From Strigamia acuminata (taxonomy: Eukaryota; Arthropoda; Chilopoda; Geophilomorpha; Linotaeniidae), in contig OX442315.1 of NCBI GenBank assembly GCA_949358305.1, forward strand, positions 17,138,427-17,202,426: a stretch of 64,000 nucleotides of DNA, given 5' to 3'. Below are positions 46,401-57,753 of this stretch, one piece after another. Position numbers and translations under genes: made by a program. The notes under the pieces are model-generated. The model was not told the origin of the DNA. It did no database searches and saw only the letters and a program-made list of their open reading frames with translations. Position 1 is the first letter of the stretch; every line of letters begins with the position of its first letter.

Positions 46401-49400
46401 TTTTTCAATGTAAAACAAATTAATTTCACATTATATTAAAGTATGGCAAAAGGTCCCCGACAAGAGGCGATTAATTTATCTCTACATCCTTATGGTTGCT
46501 ACCCGGCTCTCACAGTAGCTCGTCCATATAGCGCTCTGTCTCCAGTCGAGATTTGGGGGAGCCTTGTTTTTTATTAGGCGTGTGGAACGCCTTATGAGCT
46601 CGTTAGGCTTGGGAACAACCTTACGAACTCGCTATCAGCCTGGCCTTGTCTGTAGCAGTATTCTGTGCGGCATCCCCAAGTGCCACACGAGAAAAACCCA
46701 GCACTATAGATCCAATTTTCTTTCTTCGGATATTATTTTCTGGTTTAAATGTACCACAACAACTTTTCTAACATTAATATATTGTATATTTTAAATTTAA
46801 ATAACCTGTTCTAACTCGGTGGTTGTCTCCGTCTCCTCGAAGTCCTCCTAAACTTTGCAATTTCTCGGAAAGCCCGTGTAATTTTTCCACGAGAACTCCT
46901 CCAACACCTCCGCTGGTTTTTTGTGGCTCATTTTGCTGCTTCTTGTCCGTCACCTCGTTACCTAAATTGGGTAACGACCCTCCAGTTGTATGTGAAGTGA
47001 TGGGCGCACATGCTGTTGCACTTGTCACGACTGCCATTTCCTGTGGATTAAAAAGTGAAGAATCCTAAAAAAATCATCCTAATTTTTTTTTCTATGATAT
47101 CAATTATGATTATATATATTTTTTTAATTTTACCTGATTTCTAGACTAATAATACGGATCATCAAACACTTGAAATGCATACTTTCGTTATTGCTTTTGG
47201 GGTATATTGCTCGTTACTTTGGATGACATTTTATGCGAGTTGTTGGAGCTGTTTTTATTGCGATGTCCTACATTTCCATTTTATTGCTTATTTGTTCAGA
47301 GCAAAATATTTTTACCTAAATGTCTAGTTTATAAATATTTAAATGCGCTAAAAGGCTTTTCTCTCCATATTTTTTCGTGCATCGTATGACGTCTATTTTT
47401 ATTATATTCGAGGGAAATCGAAAGCCGCCAGTTCCAAAACTTGCAATTGTGCACTCTATAATTGCATTTCGACTTTACGTTGCTTTTTAGGGGAACAGAT
47501 CCATTGGTTTAAGGTTTGTTTAATTTTGATCGTATCTTATCACTAGATGGTAATTGAAAGGATATAAATTTGATTAAGCATTTTGTTGATAATGCATCTG
47601 TGTAATTGCTTGAAATGCAAAATTTATCACAATTAAAGCGGAAAGTGTTCTTTGTGGATCATTGGGGAATGGTAATTTGAAAAATGTAATAAAACAAATT
47701 TTAAAAAAAATTCCGATTACTTTAAATTGCAAATTTAGAAACACAAAAAACAAAACCAAAAAAAGAAACGTTGTATAACAAAATTAAGCGAAGCAGTCAC
47801 TAATCTTTAAGATCTGCAGTGAGCACATTTGGAAAATAACTCGATTTTTCGCTCACAGCACAACTTTAAACCCTTTTAGAGAAAATTATTTAAGATATTT
47901 TCAATAAACAATGCACGTCGGCGATTTTCTTTGATCTAACGTCTTTTTTTTTCTTAATGTCAACTCAGTACTCACCTTAAGCGAACGTCCTTCAACACTC
48001 TGAGTCTCCAATTTCTGCGGTCTTTTGACAAACGATAAGAACAGATGCGTAATGAGCTCCTCGGAGACCTCAATCTCCAAGTAAGTATCCATAAAAATGC
48101 GAAATCCTTGCAAATTGATATCCTGAAATAAACAAGGTAGGAGAGAACAAAAAATGTTATCACAGGGGGACAAAAAAGCATATAAATCATTTAAAATTTC
48201 ATTTAAAATCCCACTTAACTGCGTCTGGATTAAATTTGGATAAAACTCCCCCTGCTTTAAATTCCTCCAACATGTCACTTAATTTCTTGGTGGAATCTGG
48301 GAAGGTAAACGAACGAGAGACACATGTAATATAAGTTAATATAAAGTGGGATTTTTGAGAAGAAAATAATAAATTGTGCATGTTTCAATTTTACCAAGAG
48401 GTACGTTATGTATACATCGCTATGTAAGAAGTCATAATTTTCATTTTCATTTTATTGGCTCTGACAAACGCTAATGGCTGCGATTTCTTCCAACCACCAA
48501 CGCAACCACGCGCTTGAGGAGGTTATGAGGAGTGCATTGCAGTGAAGCTGCTGCTTCAAAACCGCTTTTGGAATTAATTAAATTCATTCCAAACATATTG
48601 AGCTGCTTGTAATGTAATTAAAAAAGTTGGTCATTTAAAAAAAATGTTAATTAATATTTAACATTTAATAACAAATAAAATGGAAATATAAGAGGCAGTT
48701 TTTTAGTGTTTATAACAACGTTATATACAGCTATTTTAAATTGTAAATGAATTTGTGTTGTTTTAACCTCGTTTTGTTTTCTTTGTTTATTAATTTAATC
48801 TTTTTTCAAAGCATCGTATGATATTCGGCACAAAAAGATGTGATTCGTTTATGTAATTTATTCATTTATTGTTCAATTATTATTCTTTTTCTGGAATTTA
48901 TTATTTTAGCAAGATAGAAAGACAAGAAATCGATGTAATAATTCAATTGTGACAAATTTGATCAAATTATCAATATAAAAAAAAAACATATTTTCCAGCT
49001 ATGTGAGTTTGTTTGCTCTCATTTTCAAAATCAACCCTTCATACGCCCACTATTGAACATCTATATTTTTTGTTTTTATCTTTAAAAGAAAATTGAAGCA
49101 ATTTTTGTGCTTCTAATTAATAGTAACTTGTTGATACGCCCTTTCGTTTAGTATCGGACATTATTTCTCTCGTGAGGTTCCAGCAACGAGTTCAACATGG
49201 AAAAAAACTGCTCGCATAAAAGCGCACTTTCTAAAACTTATTTTCAACACGAATCCGCTTTAGAGTTATGAACCATACTGGCGATGATGAGGTTTTAATT
49301 TTAAAGTTCATAGTTCCGAAGACACCTGTCTAGCAGTATGGGAAAAGCTTACGTTGCAGACAATCGATAACAAGTAACAACATTTACTTTAATTCGTTTG

Positions 49401-51497
49401 ACCTGAAGTTTATTGAAATTGGATTACACAGGTCATGCTAAATTAGGCGTAAAATTGAATTGATCCGCGGAAAGTGTGGCGAAAATATTCAAAATCTATA
49501 CATGAAATTGACTAAATTAATATTAACATATTTTCTAACGATTCTCCGGAGTTTTTCACACATTTTTCGTATTATGAGGATTTTATTTGTTGAGCATATT
49601 TCATTCATGTGAAGTATGAAATATGAAATATGCTTAAGCCAAACACTAGCGGAACAGAAGCGTACGTATGATTTATCTGCACGATTATCACGTTTTTATT
49701 ATTTTATCATGAAAACTTTAAAAATTAATTCGCGACCTCTTTACTGATGATGTTGTTAAAATGGTCGAAATAACTCATTTTGACAATACAGTTTAGGCGT
49801 ATACAAAATTGTGCAATTGCGCAACCAGAACTGTACAAAAAGCTCCAGTTCAAAAGATTAGAGAGAACCCCGCTTTCACTTCTTGCCCAATAAGAGATGA
49901 TGATGATATTGAGATTGGAATTCCACGAGGGAATTTTTTGAGTTAATAAAATGTATTGGTAAAGTAAGTTACGAGTAGAGTATTTGGAATGTTTTTTCTT
50001 TTTTTTTTCTTTTTTTTTTTTTTTTTGCATTTTACATTTCTAATCTCGATTTTACATTTTTTTTAAAAATAGTTACTAAAATAAAATGTTCCGTGACCAG
50101 AATACGGTAACATTCAATATCATTAGACACAAAATGTCCGCCATTATTACAAACCGGGCGGGAACTATCCGATCCTGTGCACACAATGAATTATTTTGGA
50201 CTTCTCATTTCCCCCAATTACGTAAATGTCTATGTGTATTTGCTTTTTAATTTAATCCCAACTAAATATGCCATTTTAATCATCCGAAACAGAACATTTT
50301 TATGTAATCTATCAACGACAAAATTAGGCTTAAATTAAATGGAGAAGCAAACGATGAAATGCAAATGCAAAGCGGGAAAAAGTTCAACATGTAAAATGCA
50401 AAACGTTTGCCAACATCATAAATTACCAAGCACGAAAATGGAAAAATATAAAAATTAAAAAAAAAATAACTTGATGGTATATAATTTGTGATATGAGAAT
50501 GCAGCAGAGCTGGACCCAGAAAGAAAAAGCAAGTCCACTCGGGATCAGATTTTGTATGACGACTGTTTATTTAAATTGAGGATGAGCGGGGTTTCTAGGT
50601 CACAATACAGTATTGTCTAAAATTGTTTATTACAAGTGTTTATTATGATTTGCAAAATGGTAGCTGCGAGTTGGAATACACATACAATTTTTGTTATTTC
50701 TTGGAATCCAAACATTATATTCACTAATTTATTTCCTGTTGGAATCTGTAATTCAGGAAGCAAAAACATTCTACTTTGAATTCCAGGCACCATTTCATGT
50801 AAAGATCCCTAGAAAATTGGCAACTTGAAATGTACTTTCTTGGAAGGCGTTTAAGATTTACAATGCATGCTAATTTCTTCCTTTTCTTATTCAATAGGAA
50901 CATGATTATATGCACAGTCTAAGTTTACTCAGCTGTAGAGATACGTTTTCCAAGTGCTAAACCACTTCTCAATTGAGTTGAAATAAAATACGTTTGCACT
51001 GAGCGAAAATCGCTAAACTTTACCGCGGCCGACCGAGCCAAACTCTAGAATAAATCCGACGTTTTTCACTGCCATTTTCCACACACACAACACTAGAATT
51101 TAAATATTTTCCCCACAATTTTACGTATCACATAAGTCAAAAACTGGACATAATGATTTTTTTTCCCTTGCATCGTTTTGGCAATGATTCAAACGTTACA
51201 TTTCGCAAAGAAGAGTTAGTAGACTTCGGTTATAAAACTTGATCGATCGGTTACATAAACAAAATTCAATTTGCCGTTAAATGAAACACTAAACCTTTCT
51301 AATTACAATTAAATTCCGGTAAACACGCTCAATTTTTCCTGACAATAATTAGAAATTTGTTGAAAACTACGAACAAACTTGTAGGAAGGGGAGTGCGTGT
51401 GGAAATATAAATAGAACAAATTATTAATCTTACATTGCGAGTAATCCTGAAGTAATTGGAACTCAGCAGGCGACAGTTTGTCCCATTGTCGGGTCAT
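28442..51497 (-). CDS. DGK: Diacylglycerol kinase, type I (EF-hand, C1, catalytic; DGK alpha/beta/gamma class)
   Basis: Phosphorylates diacylglycerol to phosphatidic acid, ending DAG signalling; type I enzymes are calcium-regulated. Coding exons: 51434-51497, 48220-48296, 47976-48122, 46806-47040, 45472-45615, 45257-45385, 44767-44816, 44165-44239, 41864-41983, 41594-41711, 41164-41252, 40986-41102, 40791-40889, 40486-40560 (tentative), 39336-39409, 39201-39275, 39047-39132, 38688-38935, 38523-38587, 37544-37634, 37217-37433, 36973-37093, 28601-28661, 28442-28534. All phases agree; about 889 residues (vertebrate DGKB about 800). The start [20 protein letters not shown] matches the type I N-terminus. 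Stop TAG at 28442. The closest class by exon content is beta/gamma. The linker exon is uncertain, and its neighbours would join in phase without it. Confidence 0.93.
29643..30018. mobile_element. Probable hAT-like element remnant
   Basis: Left end CAGTGCTTCTTAAACTGTGG, typical of hAT elements, and a possible right end reading CAGTAGTTCTGTGC on the minus strand. The inverted match is weak and I see no clean target duplication, so the right boundary is doubtful. Confidence 0.35.
31726..31978. mobile_element. MITE with TA duplication
   Basis: Ends are CTGTATTTTACCGATTAA on the left and TTAATCGATAAAATACTG on the right, an inverted repeat with two mismatches. TA flanks both ends (31724-31725 and 31979-31980). 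253 bp, non-coding. Fits a Tc1/mariner-type MITE. Confidence 0.65.
32685..32780. mobile_element. 96-bp hAT MITE with perfect 8-bp target duplication
   Basis: Ends CAGTGGATCCCAAACTTT and AGTTTGTAAACCACTG form terminal inverted repeats. The 8-bp flanks taatattt (32677-32684) and taatattt (32781-32788) are identical. Both features are diagnostic of the hAT superfamily. Far too short to code; it needs a transposase in trans. Confidence 0.9.
33457..33531 (+). pseudogene. tRNA-like (Thr-AGT-like) block in the left arm of the palindrome
   Basis: A box TGGCTCAGTGGTTAAGGC and B box GGTTCAAATCC at tRNA spacing, with AGT in the anticodon position. The T arm pairs (ACAGG/CCTGT), but the acceptor stem and anticodon stem do not close properly, so it is a tRNA-derived Pol III promoter unit rather than a tRNA gene. 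Confidence 0.65.
33694..33768 (-). pseudogene. tRNA-like block in the right arm of the palindrome (mirror copy)
   Basis: Exact mirror of the left-arm block: gatttgaacc (B box complement) and the A box complement are present in the same spacing. The two units are convergent across the short spacer. Confidence 0.65.
34842..35421. mobile_element. hAT element of 580 bp, right target site split by a later insertion
   Basis: Ends CAGTGGCGGATAGCAA and TTGCTACGCCACTG (inverted). The left flank is agaattaa (34834-34841). The matching right flank agaattaa is at 35781-35788, pushed away by the palindromic element that inserted at 35423; removing that element and one TGA copy restores a perfect 8-bp duplication. 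The interior has no transposase frame. Confidence 0.85.
34937..35323. mobile_element. Possible element nested inside the hAT element
   Basis: Inverted ends taccccgctttaagc and gcttaatgtggggta enclose sequence with several copies of the motif accggcatg. It lies wholly inside the 34842-35421 hAT element. Boundaries are approximate and no target duplication was established. Confidence 0.4.
35423..35778. mobile_element. Deletion derivative of the palindromic element
   Basis: Begins CAAGGAGACCGCAGGAGTGT and ends with its inverted copy at 35778, flanked by TGA on both sides (35420-35422 and 35779-35781). It keeps most of one arm (matching the 34099 side of the full copy) and only the outermost part of the other; the tRNA-like centre is gone. 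More diverged than the 33124 copy. Confidence 0.85.
37833..38016. mobile_element. Pogo/Tigger-like MITE, copy 1
   Basis: 184 bp with inverted ends of about 27 bp beginning CAGTCGAAACTTTTTATAAC, flanked by TA (37831-37832 and 38017-38018). The termini with repeated ataacgaat resemble pogo/Tigger elements. A close copy in opposite orientation sits at 63012-63196. Located in the DGK intron 37635-38522. Confidence 0.8.
39410..40485. other. DGK intron, non-coding
   Basis: AT-rich sequence without recognisable repeats or exons. The tentative 25-codon linker exon 40486-40560 borders it; its acceptor (aatggaaaag) is poor in pyrimidines, so the exon may be wrong. Confidence 0.4.
40791..41983 (-). other. 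DGK: DGK second EF-hand and paired C1 domains
   Basis: Exon 41864-41983 has a complete EF-hand loop ([13 protein letters not shown]) and [14 protein letters not shown]. Exons 41594-41711 and 41164-41252 form C1-[44 protein letters not shown]. Exons 40986-41102 and 40791-40889 form C1-[34 protein letters not shown], then [20 protein letters not shown]. All zinc-binding Cys/His positions of both fingers appear present. Confidence 0.9.
41984..44164. other. DGK intron with a possible internal promoter
   Basis: Mostly AT-rich DNA, with a poly-T run near 42388-42415 and short ATAAA repeats near 43837-43860. The part from 42590 to 42880 is less AT-rich and contains X-box-like and TATA-like motifs, listed next. 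No exon seen. Confidence 0.5.
42647..42840 (+). promoter_or_regulatory. Possible promoter: X-box-like site, TATA box and initiator
   Basis: GTTGCCATGGAGAC (42647-42660) fits the relaxed X-box consensus. About 125 bp further on, ttataaataggg (from 42784) is a good TATA box, followed at about 30 bp by cactcagcc, an initiator-like sequence. Orientation is opposite to DGK. No downstream coding exon was found, so the product, if any, would be non-coding. Confidence 0.35.
45616..46805. other. DGK intron, non-coding
   Basis: AT-rich intron with A and T runs near 45726 and 46370. The part 46440-46700 is less AT-rich, but I recognise no repeat or exon in it. Confidence 0.5.
47041..47975. other. DGK intron, non-coding
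   Basis: Unique AT-rich sequence. Nothing recognised. Confidence 0.5.
48297..51433. other. First DGK intron, non-coding
   Basis: 3.1 kb of AT-rich DNA between the start codon exon and the second exon. Contains poly-T/poly-A runs (near 50000) and no coding exon or repeat family that I recognise. Confidence 0.5.
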
Positions 51498-52267
51498 GAT
51501 GAATCGTTATGGCCAGTGGGCACTCCTGGGGTCCTGACTTCACCCATCAACCATCGCAGGATGAAACATTGGGTAAGCTGACAAGCAAAAGAAAAATCAC
51601 TTAAGAATCGCGTCTTTAAGGGTCATGGCTGCGACTCGAGGGTCGCAACGAGTTGATTGTAAAGCGATCACAACTCCCTCGGGCAATCAACGCGCTTGTT
51701 TCGAGACCTTCACATTGAAATATATCGCGAAAGGGAAAATGATGTGCATTAAAAATTAGATCCGTGTAAAGGGCACCTTATTTCCAACCCCCGCTGTGAT
51801 ATAAGGACGAAATATTGGAGTGGCCGCGCGCCTAATTTGCATACATTCTCTTCGACGGTTGATAAATTGATTGAGAGTAAATGGCAAAAGGCCAAGGAGA
51901 TTTCGGTCTTGTTCGACGACACTAAAGAAGAAGGGGCAAAGAAAAGGTTCGATGTTGCACTCAACACGTAATGGGATTAATGACGTCTTGCGAGGATGAA
52001 TTTTGAAATTAATGAGGAGTCCCGAATTGACGTCTTTTATGTGGACCTAAACCCTTCGCCGGCCTCCAATAACAATTTAGTCTGGCAAAGCGTACGGTAT
52101 TCTATCTGCAGTTACTATGACGACCATCTGAAGATGTGCAGATGTGCTGCCATGGTAACAACAAGTATGAAAAAATCCTGCGAAGAGATGAAGTGTGAAT
52201 CCTTTAGTTCCATATAAAATTTCCCATTCGAATCACCGGCGAGCGGAACAGGTGCGGATTTGACGAG

Positions 52268-52292
52268 GAGAGAGAGAGAGAGAGAAAGAGAG
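52268..52292. repeat. (GA)n microsatellite
   Basis: Run of gagaga with a single interruption, in the DGK upstream region. Confidence 0.9.
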
Positions 52293-54399
52293 CAGGTGGA
52301 CGGTTTCCGAGGAAATTTCTCATATTGAGATCCTGGTTTTTATTCGGGAGGCGTCGGGGTTCCTTTGTCGTGTTTGACCTCAGACCTTTACTGGCCTCTG
52401 GCGAGACTGAATACTTGGATGAAGGGAAGCAAGGACTATTTGTGGAAATCAACTGACGTCATCAACGCCCTCTGCAGTTTTTCCACCCCTCGAAACACCG
52501 CCACAAGGACGCCAGGTGGCGAGTCTTTTATCACACTTTTGTTTGTCATCACCATGGCGGAAAGAAAGTTATGACGACACAGTATGCACTTTTATTTTCT
52601 TCATCGCGTCATCTTTCTTGTGTGTTTTTTTTTATCTCTTGAATAAATTAAGAGGTTTTTCGTATCGTTCGACAGGAAATGGAATTCACTAGTGTGCCAA
52701 GGATGTTTTTTTTTTTGTGCCAGCCGAAGGAGGATTAATTTCCTTTTCACCTTTTAGTAAATTTCCAGTCATTTATTCTATTTTTATTCTATTTTTCCCC
52801 GCATACAAAAGGATTGAATTTGCATAGAATTTAATCTGAATAACCAATAAATCTGGCGAAGGAAAAAATGTCAAACATGTGGATTTTTATATTATTTATA
52901 TTTTTTTTAATGTTTTGAAATTTTTTTTTGGAAATATGACGAATGTCTTTTATTCGGTTTTGCGCCATTTCCTGGTCACGGTTTGACCTCAAATTTTGTC
53001 CGTACAACACTGAAACAGATGGCATGAATTCCTCTAGATGTTCAGACAACATTAATTAATGGCGGATTAGATGCTGATGCCTGATGATACCCATTGCCAA
53101 CGGCGAGAAAACGATCGTGAAGATTCCTAAAAGGGCAAAGGGCGCGCCGCTTGTGGTTTTCCTCCTACCTGGACTGGCGCCATCAAAAATTTGAGAGCCA
53201 TTTAAAATTTCCGGCTATTAAATAACATCCGCATTAAAATATCGATATTTCTTTTTTCTTTTTCCAATTTCAGACAAATTGATTTATTTTATTTTATTTA
53301 TTTATTTATTTTTTTGAAAATGACATTTTCTAATAATTCCACATAAATAAGAGGTGATAATAAAATGTTATCGGAGTCAAAAGGGGACATTTGAAAAGAC
53401 GAAAAGCGGAAGAATCAAAGAAGGTCAAGAGATGCCCTTTTGAAGGTTTTTCACATTTCCTTTTGAGGACATTTTGTAGCGAACGTGAAGGGAATTGCAG
53501 TCTAATAAAAAAAAAATAAAAACAAAAAAAGGAGAAAAAGAAGAAGAAGGATACAAAAAAACGCATCGATTTTTGTTCTAAAGATTACCACAAATAAAGA
53601 ATCTAAACGAGGGAGTGAAAAAGAAAAACTCCTCCCTTCGATGGGCTTCACTGCTCGATGAATATGGCGTCTTCTTGCTCCCTAGTGAGCTCCTACAGGC
53701 GGAGGCATCCGATGATACACGTGCAAGCAGACTTGGTGGATCCAGTCTCTATGGCAACCGAACGTTCAATCGCTCCCAAGAGATTTCCAACAGGGTACCT
53801 GTAAACAAGTTGCATCCTCTGTGACATGACGAACTAGTTTCCAGATCCCTCTTCAAGTGTGATAACATCGCACAAATAGCAATCAAAATCCGAAGACACT
53901 TTTCAGAGAGCACGTTTGCGCAATACTCCTTCAAAATTGCACGTTACAAACGAATAAATCACCCAATACAATTTGTCTTTTAAATTTTTTTAAATAAATA
54001 AATAAATCACTCCTTGAAGAAGTGTCGGGAGAAAAAGGGATGTGAGGATGTCAAAATATTCGGGGCGGCAACCGGCGAGCAAATGGCAGGTCAACTCATC
54101 TCGGTAATGGATGGGTGGTGTTAATAGGACGAGATATCAATCAACACATTGCCCTAGGCCGATGCCATTTAACTGATACTGCCAAGGAAGAAGTATTTTT
54201 AGAGGAAAAGGGGGCATGTTTGCCAACAGATGGCGGAGTGTTGGACCACTTTCTCTCCGCAGGTCCCCACGTGTGCCAGCTGCGATGATGAGACGTCGAC
54301 GGTCGTAAAGTCGCGCGTAGCGAAAGAAAGGAGAAATGTGACTCACGTGTACATGCTAAGCTCCAAAAATGGGAAATCTGCTCGGTAAAAGTGACGACC

Positions 54400-54620
54400 A
54401 GCTCGGTGTCGGACTTCTCGTATGTGTGTGCGGTCATCGTATCGTAGCCAGAGTGGCAATTGCGGTGCGCGTTGTTGCTCGCACGAGGCGCCCGCACATC
54501 TGCGCACTCAGTTCCAGATGACGAATGCACGGCGCACGGAGCGGGGGTAGCTCGACTACTAGGCACATGGCTCGCCGGCGCGTGTTCCAGAAAAACGACT
54601 TGTCGCGTCACGAACTGAAT
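54400..54620. promoter_or_regulatory. CpG-richer patch, possible promoter or UTR exon
   Basis: Many CpG dinucleotides (gcgcccgc, cggcgcac, gccggcgcg) in otherwise AT-rich DNA, with a cactcagttcc initiator-like motif near 54505. A 156-codon open frame crosses it on the minus strand, but its composition (Ser/His/Pro-rich, no domain) does not look like protein. Could be the DGK 5' end. Confidence 0.3.
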
Positions 54621-57600
54621 TTTTAACCTACAATTCTAGGAAATTCGGGATGGCTCACTCGGATGAAGATGTCACCACTAAAAAAAAATATTTTTTTTTT
54701 TTTTAATATTTTTTTAATTTTAAAAATTATATTCTATTTGTTTTTCTCTTCTCTAGAAAATGCATAGCGAGCGTTTTGTTTTCCTTATTGGATTGTGGAA
54801 TCCTGAGGCTCGTTTACCAAGCACTCGGTCTAAGCAAGAGCGATTACTCTCGAGGTGAAAAAGTGAATTTATGTTGTTGACACTTTCTGTCCGCAAATAC
54901 CGAGCATTACAAAACATCTTGGGCAGGTTGCCATCTACCCCATAAAGAAAAAAAAACGAGAAATACACCAAAACAAACTCAAATACTTCATCAAAGTATC
55001 CATTTGCATTCTATTCCTACGTTGTAGACGAAACAAAGAAACAAAACAACTTAAATTGCATATATTTACTGTTATTTATCAAAATTAGGACAAATTGGTA
55101 GGTGTCGAGTCGACGACCCAATTTCACTTTTTAATTCATTGAAATAAATAAATAAAATAAATTCACTCGTTTATGTCATTAACAACTCAAATGTCAAAGT
55201 TCACGCGCAAGACATGTGAAATGATCACTATCATATGTTATGCCGCTTTTCTGGCGTAGATATCGTTTAATTTCGTTGTCAAGACGACTGGTGGGAAATT
55301 TGCATCGGAGGGAATGTTAAAAATGTCACATTTAATTTCATCTTTATCATTTTTTTGTGTGCGGCACGGTCTACCTACAGTGTTATTTTCGACGTTTCCC
55401 TTTCATTGATTACCTTGCCAATTGCTCTGTTGTTTTGAGTGTGTTTTCTCGTGGGTGGGCTTCACTTTAATTGTGACGCTCAAGCCCGGGGAGGTCTCTC
55501 TTTTCTTTCTTTTCGTTCTTCTCCCCCTTCGCACCCTGTTTCCATGGAGATCGTGCGGTTTGGTGTTGATGAGAGCAAACATTGATTGGAAACTGTTGTG
55601 TGGACTTTGGGACGCAAATGTGATGTTTACTTGTTGGATGATATTAAAGTAACACTCAAACCCATTTAGGTGACAACTGTTGCGGTTTTTCTTTCTTATG
55701 ACTTGCTGTGTGTATACATATTTGAACACTGGCAATTTTCGCCCAGTTTGATCTATTGTTTGTTGTCATGGCGACACCTCTCATCAATCATTTTTCCGAG
55801 TGGGCTTTTGTTCTCGACGTGCATCATTCAATCTTTTAAATGACTTGTTTTCATGTTTGCCATGGTGTTGGATATGAAGCGTGCCATGTGTTTATTGAAA
55901 TTATACATTTCATTTGTTTAAAATTGTTGTTTGGAGTTGTCCATAGGTGGCAGCTTAATCCAATTGACAATCAGCTTGGGAAAATGATCAAAGAATTGTG
56001 TTCGGATTTGAGATTATTTGAATTGGAAGGAAAAATTTACTGTTATTGATTTTATTCTTTTGTTTCGTGTCTCTTTTGTTTTTATTACATTTCTATAATA
56101 AACTGAATTTATCTCGATCAAAGCGGCATTTAAAAGGAAAAATTTATTTATACAACGTTGAAAATGTCAAAGTGCACCTCAACATATCGTGTGCTCCATG
56201 GCAACCTCGCTGCAATACTCGATAATTTTTATTCCATCCAGCTTTGTGCGACCTCTATGAGCATTTTATAAAACTAAACAAAACCAAATTAGTAAATTTA
56301 TAAATCTAAACATCTATCGTCAAACCAAGAAATTTTTAACTTTATTTTTATCAACTTAAATTTCTGAAATACATTTCCTTTAGATATTAACAGCGCTGTT
56401 ATCAATATTGTTAAATATAACGTTAATAGATGGCGCTATAGTTATTACGCCGCTGCCATTTAAAAACATTCCTCTTCCCTCTCCCATAACGTTATCTTAT
56501 CAGTTGAACTGTAGTACAATTGTCACGAGCGAGGTTTCTTCTCAGCTGCCTATTTACTTATGAGCAAACTGTCGTTAAAAAGATTACTTCCTCCTTTGAT
56601 GTGTGTGTCCTTCGAGGAGTGATGTTTGCGCGTCATGTCTATCAAAATAAAAAGCAAAAAAAAAATTAAAAATAAATAACAGGCGGATGCCTTTCTTGAT
56701 ATGCACTCAAACTTTACTCCCTGTACCTGGCACGTGTCGGCCCACACTCAAAGATTACAACCACCACTCGCAAAAAATGTTTTCGCATAATAAAACACAC
56801 AAAAATACAAATAACCAACAAATTTATTTATATATATTTTTTGGCTTCAGACGCAGACACTTGTAGCAGCACAACTGTTGGAGTTTTAGAACGTCAATTT
56901 AAATGTTCAAACGGCTGATTTATTTTCCTTGACCAGTGCTTCCCATATATAAAAATAACTCGCATCGCGTACCTTAATTGCTGATGAAAAAATGCGAAAT
57001 TTAAAATTTAAAACCACGTACATGGACACACAAACAGATGTACATTATACATGCAAGCGAAATCGCATTTCAAATTTTATTGACGTCATTTGAATCATTT
57101 AAAAAATCTTGTTATTTGCGTCGTACTTCTTTCGATTCAAAAAACCAACTTGTTTTTACGGTTTTAAACATGTGGATGTCTACCTATTTTCCATAAAAAT
57201 ACACACTAATAAACCTCAGCATAATAAAAAAATAAAAAAAATTTTTTTTATACAATTTAAGTGCTTAAATAAAAACGTTGAAGTCGGGTCGCGAATGTTT
57301 GAAAACATTTCTCCACTTCCGGTGCTTTTATCTCTTCCAAGCTCAATGATTCACTTTCTTAGATATCAGCACATCAACCTACATCACTCAGCTTTATGCA
57401 TTAAGCTGGACTAAGCAACACGACAGCAGATTAACACGCAAAGAAGAGTAATATCAGAGATTCAGAAACGCAGGAAGATGATGTCATACAACGAACGAAA
57501 AAAAAAACGACTATTAAAACCGCAGAAGAGGAGATCTGGGCGGATTTCCCATCGTGTTAAATGGATCCTGTGGGAGCTATTAGGGTCGAATTAGGAGTTT

Positions 57601-57697
57601 TAAGTGAATTTTCTTATAAGAGAGGCATAACTCAATAACAGGGAGGGAAAGTGGATGGGGTGGCTATCCATTGCCATCGCCATCGATATGATTACGA

Positions 57698-57753
57698 TGA
57701 AGAAGGAGAAGGAAAAGAAGGAGAAGGAGAAGGAGAAGAAGGAGAAGGGAAAG
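57698..57753. repeat. Polypurine (GAAGGA)n tract
   Basis: An almost pure G/A run of about 55 nt with aaggag periodicity; mirror-symmetric enough to be triplex-prone. Confidence 0.85.

Larger units (their letters stand above)
44165..51497 (-). other. DGK: DGK N-terminal recoverin-homology region and first EF-hand
   Basis: Exons 1-8. After [20 protein letters not shown] comes the recoverin-homology part [20 protein letters not shown] and [19 protein letters not shown]. Two variable, Ser/Gly-rich exons (46806-47040 and 45472-45615) add about 126 residues that are poorly conserved in the family. Then [20 protein letters not shown] and the calcium loop in [16 protein letters not shown] (exon 44767-44816, loop DTDGNGVLD) and [18 protein letters not shown]. 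Confidence 0.85.

Noticed and set aside
54141..54611. Candidate 156-residue protein
   Set aside because: No domain, no similarity that I recognise, Ser/His/Pro-biased; the openness follows from CpG-richer composition.
55403..55735. 110-codon minus-strand frame
   Set aside because: No splice-supported or conserved sequence; looks random.
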